NCBI GenBank assembly: GCA_029287815.1
Contig: JARFQK010000048.1
Location: forward strand, 1 to 8,599
Length of the DNA: 8,599 bases
Source: Gammaproteobacteria bacterium
GTDB taxonomy: Bacteria > Pseudomonadota > Gammaproteobacteria > SZUA-229
Direction: 5' to 3'
The notes under the pieces were generated by a model. That model saw nothing but the letters and a program-made list of their open reading frames with translations. It ran no database searches and was not told the DNA's origin. The translations under genes were made by a program, and so were the position numbers. Shown piece by piece: positions 1 to 7,297 of the stretch. The first letter of the stretch is position 1; every line of letters begins with the position of its first letter.

Positions 1-914
1 TCCAGGTTCTTGATGAACAGACCGACCAACAGATCGGTATCGTGCTGCTGTATCGCCTGACGCAGACCGATCAGGTAGGCCGGCACCCTGTGCTTGTAGT
101 CCGGTATCGCGGTCTCTGGCCAGATGATCAGATCGGCATCAGCGTGCTCGAGCGTCAGCTCGCGGTAGAGTTTCAGGGTCTTGGCGTGCATATGGCGCTG
201 CCATTTCAGCGCCTGCGGAATATTTCCCTGGACCAGTGCGACTTCGACATCCTCACCTGCAGGCTCGGTCCAGCTGATTTGTTTGAGGGCGAAGCCCGCG
301 ATCCACAACACGCCGATCACTATTGATGCCTTTTGCCAAGACAGCCGCTTCAGCACAACAAGCAACAATACGCTGGCGGTCAGAACGACCAAGCCACTGA
401 CCGCATGATTGCCCAGCAATGGCGCATACCCCGACAGCGGCAGGTCGATCTGAGTGTACCCCGGCTGCATCCAGGCAAAGCCCGTCAAGGTAATGCCAAC
501 GGCCCATTCGGCCAAGAGCCAGGCACACGGAAGCACGATCAGTAGACGCAGGGTATCGCCGGCCCGGCAGTAGCGATTGAACAGATAAGCCGCCGTCGCC
601 GGGAATAGTGCCAGGAAGGCACCCAACAATACAACGATCGCGACCGCGAGCACGGCCGGACTGTCGCCATGAAAATAAAGGCTGAAGAAAATCCAGCTGA
701 TGCCGGACAAACGCATGCCCAGACTGAACAGCCAGACGTGCACGAAGGCACCGAACGCATCTGCCCGGTGCCAGTGATAAAGCAGATAGGCCAGCAGCGG
801 AAATACCAGCAAACTGAGACCCACGGGTTCGAATGCCAGCGTCATCGACGCGCCGGCGAAGAGCGTGGAAATCCTTGCAGGCCAGCTTTCGGTCTGCAGA
901 ATCCTAGCCCACAT
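1..914 (-). CDS. lnt: Apolipoprotein N-acyltransferase, N-terminal part (truncated by window edge)
   Basis: Lnt transfers an acyl chain from a phospholipid to the N-terminal cysteine of lipoproteins, the last maturation step, at the periplasmic face of the inner membrane. The first 304 codons are visible; the family is usually about 500 residues. Residues about 17-212 are mostly hydrophobic segments (several membrane helices), including GISWIFFSLYFHG at 71-83. The nitrilase-like domain then begins with EVALVQGNIPQALKW (224-238), followed by IIWPETAIP (263-271). E267 sits where the catalytic glutamate of the family's Glu-Lys-Cys triad is expected; the Lys and Cys lie beyond the edge. ATG at 914 is the only ATG in the stop-free frame, which extends back to about 1085 through a repeat element; the Shine-Dalgarno is weak (GGTG). 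corC lies upstream as in other gammaproteobacteria, but 321 bases away. The family call is confident; the start is less so. Confidence 0.93.
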   Translation of the reverse strand, partial: MWARILQTESWPARISTLFAGASMTLAFEPVGLSLLVFPLLAYLLYHWHRADAFGAFVHVWLFSLGMRLSGISWIFFSLYFHGDSPAVLAVAIVVLLGAFLALFPATAAYLFNRYCRAGDTLRLLIVLPCAWLLAEWAVGITLTGFAWMQPGYTQIDLPLSGYAPLLGNHAVSGLVVLTASVLLLVVLKRLSWQKASIVIGVLWIAGFALKQISWTEPAGEDVEVALVQGNIPQALKWQRHMHAKTLKLYRELTLEHADADLIIWPETAIPDYKHRVPAYLIGLRQAIQQHDTDLLVGLFIKNL

Positions 915-966
915 CTCGCACCACGACGATGGCAAAAGGCGCAGGCGGGCTAGTATTCGAAAGCGC

Positions 967-999
967 CGCTCCGGAGCGAAAAGCGTAGCCACAGCTACG
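967..999. repeat. Two small perfect dyads beside the long inverted repeat
   Basis: CGCTCCGGAGCG at 967-978 is a perfect 12-base palindrome. CGTAGC-CACA-GCTACG at 984-999 is a perfect 6-bp stem with a 4-base loop. Both lie directly on the lnt side of the long inverted repeat. The 7-mer CGGCTTG occurs both just right of them (998-1004) and in the loop of the long repeat (1047-1053). I infer that they belong to one composite repeat of roughly 120 bases ending around 956-965. Confidence 0.55.
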
Positions 1000-1015
1000 G
1001 CTTGAGTGAGGAGAT

Positions 1016-1087
1016 CGTAGGGCGTGCCGTGCGCACCACGAACCTTCGGCTTGGTAGCCAGCTGCGGTGCGCATGGCGCACCCTACG
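1016..1087. repeat. Long inverted repeat, 22-base arms, probable intergenic repeat/MITE-like element
   Basis: The left arm at 1016-1037 (CGTAGGGCGTGCCGTGCGCACC) and the reverse complement of the right arm at 1066-1087 match at 19 of 22 positions. Two of the three differences would be G-U wobbles in RNA. The 28-base loop is 1038-1065. The arms carry the core GGTGCGCAYGGCGCACCCTACG. From memory, unverified, this kind of GC-rich palindrome recurs between genes in many gammaproteobacteria. It could be a small nonautonomous mobile repeat, or a processing or attenuation hairpin in the corC-lnt transcript. No U-tract follows it in the minus-strand transcript, so it is not a standard intrinsic terminator. 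Confidence 0.75.
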
Positions 1088-1235
1088 AACCTGCTCAGAT
1101 GAAGACCAGCCTGACCCGTGATAGGCATGCTTGACCTACACACTGCATTATCAATCATCCGAGTTTAATCCAACCGGCCAATGCATTATCAGCACCTTGG
1201 GCCGCTTGGTGACAAGTGCACGCTAAACGCCGACA

Positions 1236-2105
1236 TTAGCCGGTGCCGGATGAAACCGACCTTGCCTCTGGCAACAAAGTGACCTGCAGGTTGTTGATCC
1301 GCCTCGAACTGCAGCTGATGATCTTGAACAGAAAATTATCTACGGTGAGTTCTTCGCCGCGCTGCGGCATATGGCCCAGATTATTCAAAATCAGGCCGGC
1401 AACGGTATCGAATTGTCCGTTGCTGAAATCGGTTCCGAAGAAAGCATTGAATTCGGTGATCGGCGTCACGCCTTTCAGCGTATAGCGATGAAAGCCATGG
1501 CGATGAATATTGATCGCATCGGCCGCGTCGTGTTCATCATCGATCTCACCGACGATTTGCTCGAGCACGTCTTCGATGGTAACCAGGCCGGCAACGCCAC
1601 TGTATTCATCGATAACGATGGCCATATGGTTTCGACTGGTGCGAAAGTCTTTCAGCAGGACGTTCAGACGTTTGCTCTCGGGTACGAACACCGCCGGCCG
1701 CATGATGTCCTTCAGTTCAAACGACTGGCGATGGGCTTCGCTGCTGTAATACGCGAGATCCTTGGCTAGCAGGATCCCGACGATCTCATCCAGGCTTTCA
1801 TCGATCACAGGGAAACGCGAATGCCCGGAAGTGGATACCACGGAGAGCATCTTATCGAGGCTCTGGTCCTGTTGAATCACGACCATGTGAGAACGCGGCA
1901 CCATGATGTCTCTGACACGCATTTCCGAAACTTGAAACACGCCTTCGATCATGATCAGCGCATCCATGTCAATCAGGCCCTTTTGCTGGCTTTCGCGCAG
2001 CGATTCCAGCAAGCGTGAGCGCTCACTCTTGCCCTCGCCGAACAGCGAAGCAATTGCAGAGAGCAAACGTTTTATCAATGATTTTCGTGGCGTTTCGGTA
2101 TTCAT
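1236..2105 (-). CDS. corC: CorC/YbeX-type CBS-domain protein, transporter-associated
   Basis: A cytoplasmic CBS-pair protein of the CorC/HlyC group, historically tied to Mg2+/Co2+ efflux; the E. coli homologue YbeX is also linked to ribosome metabolism. From the ATG it is 289 residues, close to the family norm. There is no membrane-spanning DUF21 domain, which separates it from the YfjD/CNNM relatives. The N-terminus is basic; the first CBS motif follows VRDIMVPR (64-71) with HSRFPV (95-100), and the second holds DEYSG (166-170) and GLVTIEDVLEQIVGEI (173-188). A C-terminal CorC_HlyC domain spans about 205-281. The frame also permits a TTG start two codons earlier (2111), overlapping the ybeY stop; I prefer ATG at 2105, which leaves a 2-base gap after the ybeY TGA. 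Neither start has a strong Shine-Dalgarno, so translational coupling to ybeY is likely. Confidence 0.93.
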   Translation of the reverse strand: MNTETPRKSLIKRLLSAIASLFGEGKSERSRLLESLRESQQKGLIDMDALIMIEGVFQVSEMRVRDIMVPRSHMVVIQQDQSLDKMLSVVSTSGHSRFPVIDESLDEIVGILLAKDLAYYSSEAHRQSFELKDIMRPAVFVPESKRLNVLLKDFRTSRNHMAIVIDEYSGVAGLVTIEDVLEQIVGEIDDEHDAADAINIHRHGFHRYTLKGVTPITEFNAFFGTDFSNGQFDTVAGLILNNLGHMPQRGEELTVDNFLFKIISCSSRRINNLQVTLLPEARSVSSGTG

Positions 2106-2107
2106 AG

Positions 2108-2602
2108 TCAAGACTGCTTTGATTCAACGAACTGTTGATCGTCAACTCCGAGGTAAGGATTGTTAAAGCCGAGCTGGTCGAGTATACGGATTTCCAGCGC
2201 TTCCATCTCCGCTGCCTGGGCCTCCTCGATGTGGTCGAAGCCCTGCAGATGCAACACGCCGTGAACCAGCATGTGGGCCCAATGCGCCTCGACGGGCTTG
2301 TGCTGCTGCCTGGCTTCTTGCTCGATTACTGATGCGCATACGGCTAGATCGCCAAGCAAGTTCAGATTCACTTCCGCCGGCGATTCCATTGGAAAGGATA
2401 ATACGTTGGTCGGCTTGTCGATACCGCGCCAAGTCCGATTCAGCTCACGCATTTCGTCGCTACTGACAACACGCACGCTGACGACAACGGGTTGCTCGCA
2501 GAAGCAGGATTGCTCAACCCAGCGCTGAATAGACTCGGCGTCCGGTACGTCCTCGTCGCTCGCCGCAGCATCTGAGAACGACATCTCGATGTGGACCGGC
2601 AT
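2108..2602 (-). CDS. ybeY: Endoribonuclease YbeY, rRNA maturation factor
   Basis: YbeY is a zinc-dependent single-strand RNase required for 16S rRNA 3'-end maturation and ribosome quality control. The 164-residue protein carries the family's metal motif HGVLHLQGFDH, with H114, H118 and H124 as the three zinc ligands. It also carries RGIDKPTNVLSFP (59-71), whose R59 corresponds to the conserved functional arginine, and the LGDLAVC strand (83-89). The acidic insert at about 11-22 is poorly conserved in the family. ATG at 2602-2600 overlaps the phoH stop by one base (TGATG), and a GAGG element lies about 9-12 bases upstream inside the end of phoH, so translation is probably coupled. It sits in its usual place between phoH and corC. 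Confidence 0.96.
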   Translation of the reverse strand: MPVHIEMSFSDAAASDEDVPDAESIQRWVEQSCFCEQPVVVSVRVVSSDEMRELNRTWRGIDKPTNVLSFPMESPAEVNLNLLGDLAVCASVIEQEARQQHKPVEAHWAHMLVHGVLHLQGFDHIEEAQAAEMEALEIRILDQLGFNNPYLGVDDQQFVESKQS

Positions 2603-3576
2603 CAGTCGGCCTCATCCCTATCGTAGGCATCGACGATCTTTCTCACCAGGGGATGACGCACGACATCTGACGCTGTGAACTGGGTAATACCAATACCCTC
2701 GACACCGTTCAGTAACTGCATGCTGTGACGCAGGCCCGACATCTTGTCACGCGGCAGGTCAACCTGGGTTACATCGCCGGTGACCACGGCTTTGGACCCA
2801 AAGCCGATTCGCGTCAGAAACATTTTCATCTGGTCGATGGTAGTGTTCTGCGCTTCGTCGAGAATGATGAAGGAATCGTTCAGTGTACGCCCGCGCATAT
2901 AAGCCAGTGGCGCAATTTCGATCACGTTGCGCTCGATCAGTTTGGCGACCTTCTGAAAGCCCATCATTTCGTACAACGCATCATACATCGGGCGCAGGTA
3001 CGGGTCGATTTTCTGCGCCAGATCACCGGGTAGAAATCCGAGGCGCTCACCGGCCTCCACTGCGGGGCGGACCAGCACCAGTCGCTGCACCCGATCGTTC
3101 TCGAGTGCGTTGACCGCGCTGGCCACTGCGAGATAGGTCTTTCCAGTGCCTGCCGGACCGACACCCAGCGTCAGATCATGATTCTTGATCTGTTTGAGAT
3201 ACTCGACCTGGTTCTTGCCACGGCCTTTGATCATCGCTTTGCTGGTTTTCATACTCCAGCGGTGTTGCTCGTCCTTGCTGTGCTGATCGCGGGGCGTGTT
3301 GCCACTGGATTCATTCAAATAAAGGTGGACCCTGGATGGTGTCAGCGTCTCTGTGTCGGCAACATCGTAGAGGTTCTTGATCGCCGCCATGGCCGCGCGC
3401 TGGTTCTCATCATGCCCTTCGATCTGGAAATGGTTGCTGCGGCACGCGATACCGACATCGAAATGCGATTCGAGCTGGTGCAGGTGTTCATTGAACTGGC
3501 CACATAAGTTGGCCAGCCGTGTGTTATCAGTAGGTGTCAGATCGAAGTCCAGGCTCTTGACGATTTTTACGGGCAT
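2602..3576 (-). CDS. ybeZ: PhoH-like ATPase (YbeZ)
   Basis: A cytoplasmic P-loop ATPase of the PhoH/YbeZ family, thought to act with YbeY in RNA metabolism and showing helicase-like features. The 324 residues consist of an N-terminal region of about 110 residues with the IEGHDENQ-like segment at 52-59, and a PhoH ATPase domain. The Walker A is GPAGTGKT (140-147), the Walker B is FIILDEAQN (236-244), and the conserved VRPAVEAGERLGFLPGD (169-185) and TGDVTQVDLP (266-275) blocks are intact. The linker at about 88-120 is rich in charged and polar residues. ATG at 3576 has a purine-rich TAGAGAG element close upstream and lies 24 bases after the miaB stop, so co-transcription with miaB is likely. 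The stop overlaps the ybeY start. Confidence 0.95.
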   Translation of the reverse strand: MPVKIVKSLDFDLTPTDNTRLANLCGQFNEHLHQLESHFDVGIACRSNHFQIEGHDENQRAAMAAIKNLYDVADTETLTPSRVHLYLNESSGNTPRDQHSKDEQHRWSMKTSKAMIKGRGKNQVEYLKQIKNHDLTLGVGPAGTGKTYLAVASAVNALENDRVQRLVLVRPAVEAGERLGFLPGDLAQKIDPYLRPMYDALYEMMGFQKVAKLIERNVIEIAPLAYMRGRTLNDSFIILDEAQNTTIDQMKMFLTRIGFGSKAVVTGDVTQVDLPRDKMSGLRHSMQLLNGVEGIGITQFTASDVVRHPLVRKIVDAYDRDEAD

Positions 3577-3600
3577 GATCTCTCTACGACCGAGCCATCA

Positions 3601-4974
3601 TCATGCAGATTGACGTTCACGGGTGTTATCCACGCCGGCGCTGATCTGCCCCTGAAGGGAATGGGTGAACACATCGGTGATCAGCACATCAACGAAACCG
3701 CCGATCAAAGTGTCAGGCCCATCAAAGTTGACCACACGATTGTTCTGCGTGCGACCTGAAATCTGCCCGTCGTTTCTTTTGGATGGCCCTTCGACGAGCA
3801 CGCTCTGGACGCTGCCGATCATGGCTTCGCTGAAGCGCTGGGCACGTGCCGCAATGTCCTGCTGCAGCCGAGCCAGCCGCTGCTTTTTGATTTGCAGCGA
3901 CGTGCTGTCCGGCAAGCCGGCTGCCGGCGTACCCGGGCGTGCGCTGTAAATAAAACTGAAGGACTGATCAAAATCGACGTCGTCGATCAGCTGCATGGTT
4001 GCCTCAAAATCCTGATTGGTCTCTCCGGGAAAGCCGACGATGAAATCGGACGATATCGCAATATCCGGGCGCACCTCGCGTAGTTTGCGGATGATCCGCT
4101 TGTACTCGAGCGCGGTATGCCCACGCTTCATCGCAGCCAGCACCCGGTCGGAGCCGCTTTGCACCGGCAGATGCACAAAGCTGACCAGTTCCGGCACGTC
4201 GGCAAAGGCCTGAATCAGATTGTCGGAAAACTCCAATGGATGCGAAGTCGTGAAACGAATCCGGTCGATGCCATCGATCGCGGCAACATAATGAATCAGC
4301 AGCGCCAGGTCAGCCTCCCCGGATTCGCCTTCGACCCCGTCGGACATCGGCCCGCGGTATGCATTCACATTCTGCCCGAGTAGATTGACTTCGCGCACAC
4401 CCTGCGCCGCGAGACCGGCCACTTCCGCCAGGATGTCATCAAAGGGTCGACTGACTTCCTCCCCACGGGTGTACGGCACCACACAGAAACTGCAATACTT
4501 GCTGCAACCCTCCATGATCGAGACGAACGCGGTCGGACCCTCTGCTCTGGCTTCGGGCAGATGATCGAACTTCTCGATTTCAGGAAAACTGATGTCGACC
4601 ACGGGCTGATGCTCAAAGGTTATCGTATCGAGCATCTGCGGCAAACGATGCAGGGTCTGCGGGCCGAACACCAGATCGACATACGGCGCACGACGCTGGA
4701 TCGCGCCGCCTTCCTGACTGGCCACGCAGCCGCCAACGCCGATGACCAGACCCGGCTTGCTCTGCTTCCAGGTTTTCCACCGCCCCAGCTGTGAGAACAC
4801 CTTTTCCTGGGCTTTCTCACGGATTGAGCAGGTATTCAGCAACAGCACGTCGGCTTCTTCGGGATTGGGTGTCAACTCAAGATTGTGGGATTCAGCCAAT
4901 ACGTCGGCGATTTTGTCCGAATCGTATTCATTCATTTGGCAGCCGAATGTCTTGATATAGAGCTTGCGGGTCAT
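3601..4974 (-). CDS. miaB: tRNA-2-methylthio-N6-dimethylallyladenosine37 synthase MiaB
   Basis: MiaB is a radical-SAM enzyme with two [4Fe-4S] clusters that converts i6A to ms2i6A at position 37 of tRNAs reading UNN codons. The 457 residues show the three domains in order. The N-terminal methylthiotransferase domain has auxiliary-cluster cysteines C12 (FGCQMNEYDS), C49 (NTCSIREKA) and C83 (GGCVASQ). The radical-SAM core has CxxxCxxC at C157, C161 and C164 (EGCSKYCSFCVVPYTRG). A C-terminal TRAM RNA-binding domain spans about 383-446. LGQNVNAYRG at 199-208 and FIVGFPGET at 311-319 are typical of MiaB rather than RimO. ATG at 4974 is preceded by AAAGGAC about 4-10 bases upstream, a good ribosome site. 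It starts the miaB-phoH-ybeY-corC run, and all key residues are present. Confidence 0.97.
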   Translation of the reverse strand: MTRKLYIKTFGCQMNEYDSDKIADVLAESHNLELTPNPEEADVLLLNTCSIREKAQEKVFSQLGRWKTWKQSKPGLVIGVGGCVASQEGGAIQRRAPYVDLVFGPQTLHRLPQMLDTITFEHQPVVDISFPEIEKFDHLPEARAEGPTAFVSIMEGCSKYCSFCVVPYTRGEEVSRPFDDILAEVAGLAAQGVREVNLLGQNVNAYRGPMSDGVEGESGEADLALLIHYVAAIDGIDRIRFTTSHPLEFSDNLIQAFADVPELVSFVHLPVQSGSDRVLAAMKRGHTALEYKRIIRKLREVRPDIAISSDFIVGFPGETNQDFEATMQLIDDVDFDQSFSFIYSARPGTPAAGLPDSTSLQIKKQRLARLQQDIAARAQRFSEAMIGSVQSVLVEGPSKRNDGQISGRTQNNRVVNFDGPDTLIGGFVDVLITDVFTHSLQGQISAGVDNTRERQSA

Positions 4975-5149
4975 TATGTCCTTTGTTTGTCGATCGTGTT
5001 TCTAGATTATCACGAATAGGCCAGATAAGACATTGTTTCCAGGGTGGCTATTGTGACCATTTGATGACAAGCTGGACGCAATCCACAAGCCGAATCCGTC
5101 AACAGAGCACCCGCCGCGTCGACGCGACCAACGATGACGGTCAACAGGC
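4975..5149 (-). promoter_or_regulatory. glmS-miaB intergenic region, likely miaB promoter region
   Basis: This 175-base gap lies between glmS and miaB, both on the minus strand. On that strand GATAAT (5011-5006) matches the -10 consensus at five of six positions, and a TG stands directly before the overlapping TAATCT. I see no good -35 at the normal distance. It would give a leader of roughly 25 bases that includes the strong miaB ribosome site. A perfect 12-base palindrome, CGCGTCGACGCG (5115-5126), lies just after the glmS stop but has no loop and no T-run, so it is not an intrinsic terminator. CTGTTGAC occurs twice on the minus strand flanking it. Whether glmS reads through into miaB is undecided. 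Confidence 0.3.
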
Positions 5150-6985
5150 TTACTCAACAGTCACTGATTTGGCCAGATTACGCGGCTGATCGACATCCGT
5201 GCCCTTTTGTACGGCCACGAAATAAGCGAACAGCTGCAATGGCACCGCATACAGCACCGGAGCAAGCTCGGCCTCGACAGCCGGCAGCGGCATGACATGA
5301 CAGTGCTCGCCGAGATCGGCCAGGTCGAGACGTTCGTCCGCAAACAGGTAGACCTCACCGCCTCGCGCCAGCACTTCACGTAAGTTGGACTTGATCTTGC
5401 CTTCCTGCCCGTCCTGACACGCCAACGCAATCGTCGGCATCTCCGGGTCGATCAATGCAATCGGCCCATGCTTGAGCTCACCCGCGGGATAGGCATCCGC
5501 GTGGATGTAGGAAATCTCTTTGAGTTTCAAGGCACCTTCGAGCGCAATCGGGTAAAGCAGCCCTCTGCCCAGGAATATCGCATTGCTGCGCTCGGTGAAC
5601 ACATCAGCCCAAGCGCTGATGCGATCGGCATCGGCCAGAATCCTGCCGATCAAGCCCGGCAGTTCCACCACGTGATGCATCAAGGCCTGCGCTTTCTCGG
5701 GCGATAACTGTCGCCGCAAACCCAGCGTGACTACCAGCATGAACAGCGCGATCAACTGTGTGGTGAACGCCTTGGTCGAGGCCACGCCAATCTCGGGGCC
5801 GGCGCGTGTCATCAAATTCAGTTCACTTTCACGCACCAACGAACTCTCCGGCACATTGCAGATCGCCAATGATGAGCCTCCGATCGCTTGCTTGATGCCG
5901 CGCAACGCAGCCAGAGTATCGGCGGTCTCCCCGGACTGCGATATCGTGACGACCAGGGTATCGGGTGAGAGCACGGGTTTGCGGTAGCGGTATTCGCTGG
6001 CGACTTCCACCGAACAAGCAATACCGGCGAGCGCTTCCAGCCAGTAACGCGCGACCAGGCCGGCGTGGTAGCTGGTCCCACAAGCGATGATCTGTACGTT
6101 CTTGATGCTGTCAAGAATTTCGCCGGCACCGGGACCGAAGGTCGAATCCAGTATTTTGCCTTCGAGGACGCGCCCCTCCAGCACCTCGATCAGACTCGAT
6201 GGCTGCTCGTGGATTTCTTTCAGCATGTAGTGACGGTAGCCACCCTTGGTAGTCGCTTCCGAGCTGAGTTCGGATTCACGGATAGGACGGTCGACGACGT
6301 TGCCCTGTTTGTCGTAGATCACCAGCGCGTCCGGACGAATATCGGCAAAATCACCCTCTTCCAGATAGACAAAGCGGCGCGTCACCAGCAACAAGGCCGA
6401 TGCATCGGAGGCGATGAAATGTTCACCCAGACCGACGCCAATCACCAACGGACTGCCGCTGCGCGCCGCAATCATTCGGTGCGGGTCCTTCACCGACACC
6501 ACGCCCAGCGCATAGGCGCCCTCGAAATCGGTCACCGCGTGGCGTACCGCCTCAAGCAGGTCACCTTTCTCGCGCAAATAGTGTTCGATCTGATGCACCG
6601 CCACTTCGGTGTCGGTATCCGAGGTGAAGCGAAAACCCTCGGCCAGCTGCCGTTCGCGCAAGTCGTTATGATTCTCGATGATGCCGTTGTGAACAACAGC
6701 GACCGATTCGTCACAAATATGGGGGTGCGCGTTCGACTCGGTCGGCTCCCCGTGCGTTGCCCACCGCGTATGCGCAACACCGGTGAGCCCTCTGAGTGGC
6801 GACTGCTGCAACGAATCCACCAGCGACTGCACCTTGCCGACACGTCGCACACGCTCGAGACATTGAGTGCCATCGATCACCGCAATACCGGCAGAATCGT
6901 AACCCCGGTATTCCAGCCGACGCAGACCTTCGATCAGAATCGGCGTCACGTTACGATCAGCAACGGCACCTACAATTCCACACAT
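5150..6985 (-). CDS. glmS: Glutamine-fructose-6-phosphate aminotransferase (isomerizing)
   Basis: GlmS makes glucosamine-6-phosphate from fructose-6-phosphate and glutamine, the committed step to UDP-GlcNAc for peptidoglycan and LPS. At 611 residues it matches the family length. After Met removal Cys2 is the Ntn-type glutaminase nucleophile (MCGIVGA); HTRWATHGEP (72-81), HNGIIENH (99-106) and SDTDTE (122-127) complete the glutamine site. Two SIS domains follow: CGTSYHAG (302-309) and SQSGETADT (349-357) in the first, then EGALKLKEISYIHADAYPAGELKHGP (483-508 in part) with the ring-opening and isomerase residues E490 and H506 in the second. The C-terminal DQPRNLAKSVTVE (599-611) carries the conserved lysine K606. 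ATG at 6985 has AGGA about 9 bases upstream. No glmU-like gene is adjacent, unlike the common glmU-glmS pairing, and the gene is followed by miaB. Confidence 0.98.
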   Translation of the reverse strand: MCGIVGAVADRNVTPILIEGLRRLEYRGYDSAGIAVIDGTQCLERVRRVGKVQSLVDSLQQSPLRGLTGVAHTRWATHGEPTESNAHPHICDESVAVVHNGIIENHNDLRERQLAEGFRFTSDTDTEVAVHQIEHYLREKGDLLEAVRHAVTDFEGAYALGVVSVKDPHRMIAARSGSPLVIGVGLGEHFIASDASALLLVTRRFVYLEEGDFADIRPDALVIYDKQGNVVDRPIRESELSSEATTKGGYRHYMLKEIHEQPSSLIEVLEGRVLEGKILDSTFGPGAGEILDSIKNVQIIACGTSYHAGLVARYWLEALAGIACSVEVASEYRYRKPVLSPDTLVVTISQSGETADTLAALRGIKQAIGGSSLAICNVPESSLVRESELNLMTRAGPEIGVASTKAFTTQLIALFMLVVTLGLRRQLSPEKAQALMHHVVELPGLIGRILADADRISAWADVFTERSNAIFLGRGLLYPIALEGALKLKEISYIHADAYPAGELKHGPIALIDPEMPTIALACQDGQEGKIKSNLREVLARGGEVYLFADERLDLADLGEHCHVMPLPAVEAELAPVLYAVPLQLFAYFVAVQKGTDVDQPRNLAKSVTVE

Positions 6986-7061
6986 AAAGATGTCCTATAT
7001 TGTGACTGGATGAACCCGCGCCAGTGACCCAGGCGGCACCGCCAGCGTATTCATTGCCGCA

Positions 7062-7089
7062 ATGATAGAGGAAATCGGGGTCAGATCAA
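7062..7089 (-). promoter_or_regulatory. Candidate glmS promoter
   Basis: On the minus strand TTGATC (7089-7084) and TATCAT (7067-7062) are separated by 16 bases. They match the sigma-70 -35 at four of six and the -10 at five of six positions. Transcription would begin near 7056, giving a leader of about 70 bases before the glmS ATG. A small dyad, TCATTG-CCG-CAATGA (7051-7065), covers the -10 and expected start, and GGCGG/CCGCC (7032-7043) falls within the leader. The -35 lies inside a motif that may itself be a dispersed repeat, so this is tentative. Confidence 0.35.
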
Positions 7090-7212
7090 AGTATTCCCTA
7101 ATATACAACACCGGCTATGATCCCGTACAATATCGACTTCGCCTGCGACAGAATCGTTAAAGTGGAACTCTTACAGGGAGTTGGGTGTAGTAACAAAGCC
7201 GAATTTTGTTTT

Positions 7213-7229
7213 GCCGGGTATAGCCCGGC
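7213..7229. repeat. GC-rich hairpin GCCGGG-TATAG-CCCGGC
   Basis: A perfect 6-bp GC-only stem with a 5-base loop. On the plus strand it is preceded, not followed, by a T-rich run (7204-7212), so it would not terminate transcription in either direction. GGCGCACC directly after it (7228-7235) also occurs in the right arm of the long inverted repeat at 1076-1083, a weak hint of a shared repeat family. Confidence 0.35.
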
Positions 7230-7279
7230 GCACCATCCCGCGTGGACACAACTGCGAAACCTGCATTGTTTTTAGAGAA

Positions 7280-7297
7280 AGATCACACTCGTGATCT
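7280..7297. promoter_or_regulatory. Perfect dyad AGATCAC-ACTC-GTGATCT, possible operator
   Basis: A 7-bp perfect inverted repeat with a 4-base spacer lies in the middle of the divergent region, about 300 bases from each gene start. The stem is A/T-mixed and neither strand has a proper T-run after it, so a binding site for a dimeric regulator is as likely as a hairpin. I cannot name the regulator; the half-site order (TCAC...GTGA) is opposite to a CRP/FNR site. Confidence 0.35.

Larger units (their letters stand above)
915..1235. other. Intergenic region between corC and lnt, with a repeat element
   Basis: This 321-base stretch has no gene I can support. Its lnt-proximal half (about 961-1087) is filled by a composite of dyad-symmetric sequences, listed separately. 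The corC-proximal half (1088-1235) holds a 10-base direct repeat, TGCATTATCA, at 1144-1153 and 1182-1191. On the minus strand the second copy yields TTGATAATG-like, A/T-rich sequence that could act as a -10, but I find no well-spaced -35, so I do not call a promoter. No hairpin here is followed by a T-run on the minus strand, so there is no canonical terminator for corC. Confidence 0.7.

Noticed and set aside
311..326. A 16-base exact match (CGCCGATCACTATTGA) between lnt antisense DNA at 311-326 and the permease at 8583-8598
   Set aside because: Both copies lie inside good coding sequence in different reading contexts, the match does not extend, and a 16-base match in a window this size is plausible by chance. 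It is not evidence of an att site or duplication.
904..1158. An 84-codon minus-strand frame spanning the inverted repeat
   Set aside because: It is composed largely of the palindromic repeat and ends inside the lnt start region; no family resemblance.
5115..5126. CGCGTCGACGCG after glmS as an intrinsic terminator
   Set aside because: The palindrome has no loop and is not followed by a T-run on the minus strand.
6065..7027. A 320-codon open frame on the plus strand
   Set aside because: It lies wholly antisense to glmS, which has every catalytic motif; its product has no family features and is a shadow.
6986..7056. A glmS ribozyme in the glmS leader
   Set aside because: The ribozyme is characteristic of Gram-positive glmS leaders, and the short leader here shows none of its pseudoknot core.
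7213..7229. GC hairpin as a terminator
   Set aside because: The T-rich run lies on the wrong side for the plus strand, and the minus-strand transcript would have A-rich sequence after the stem.
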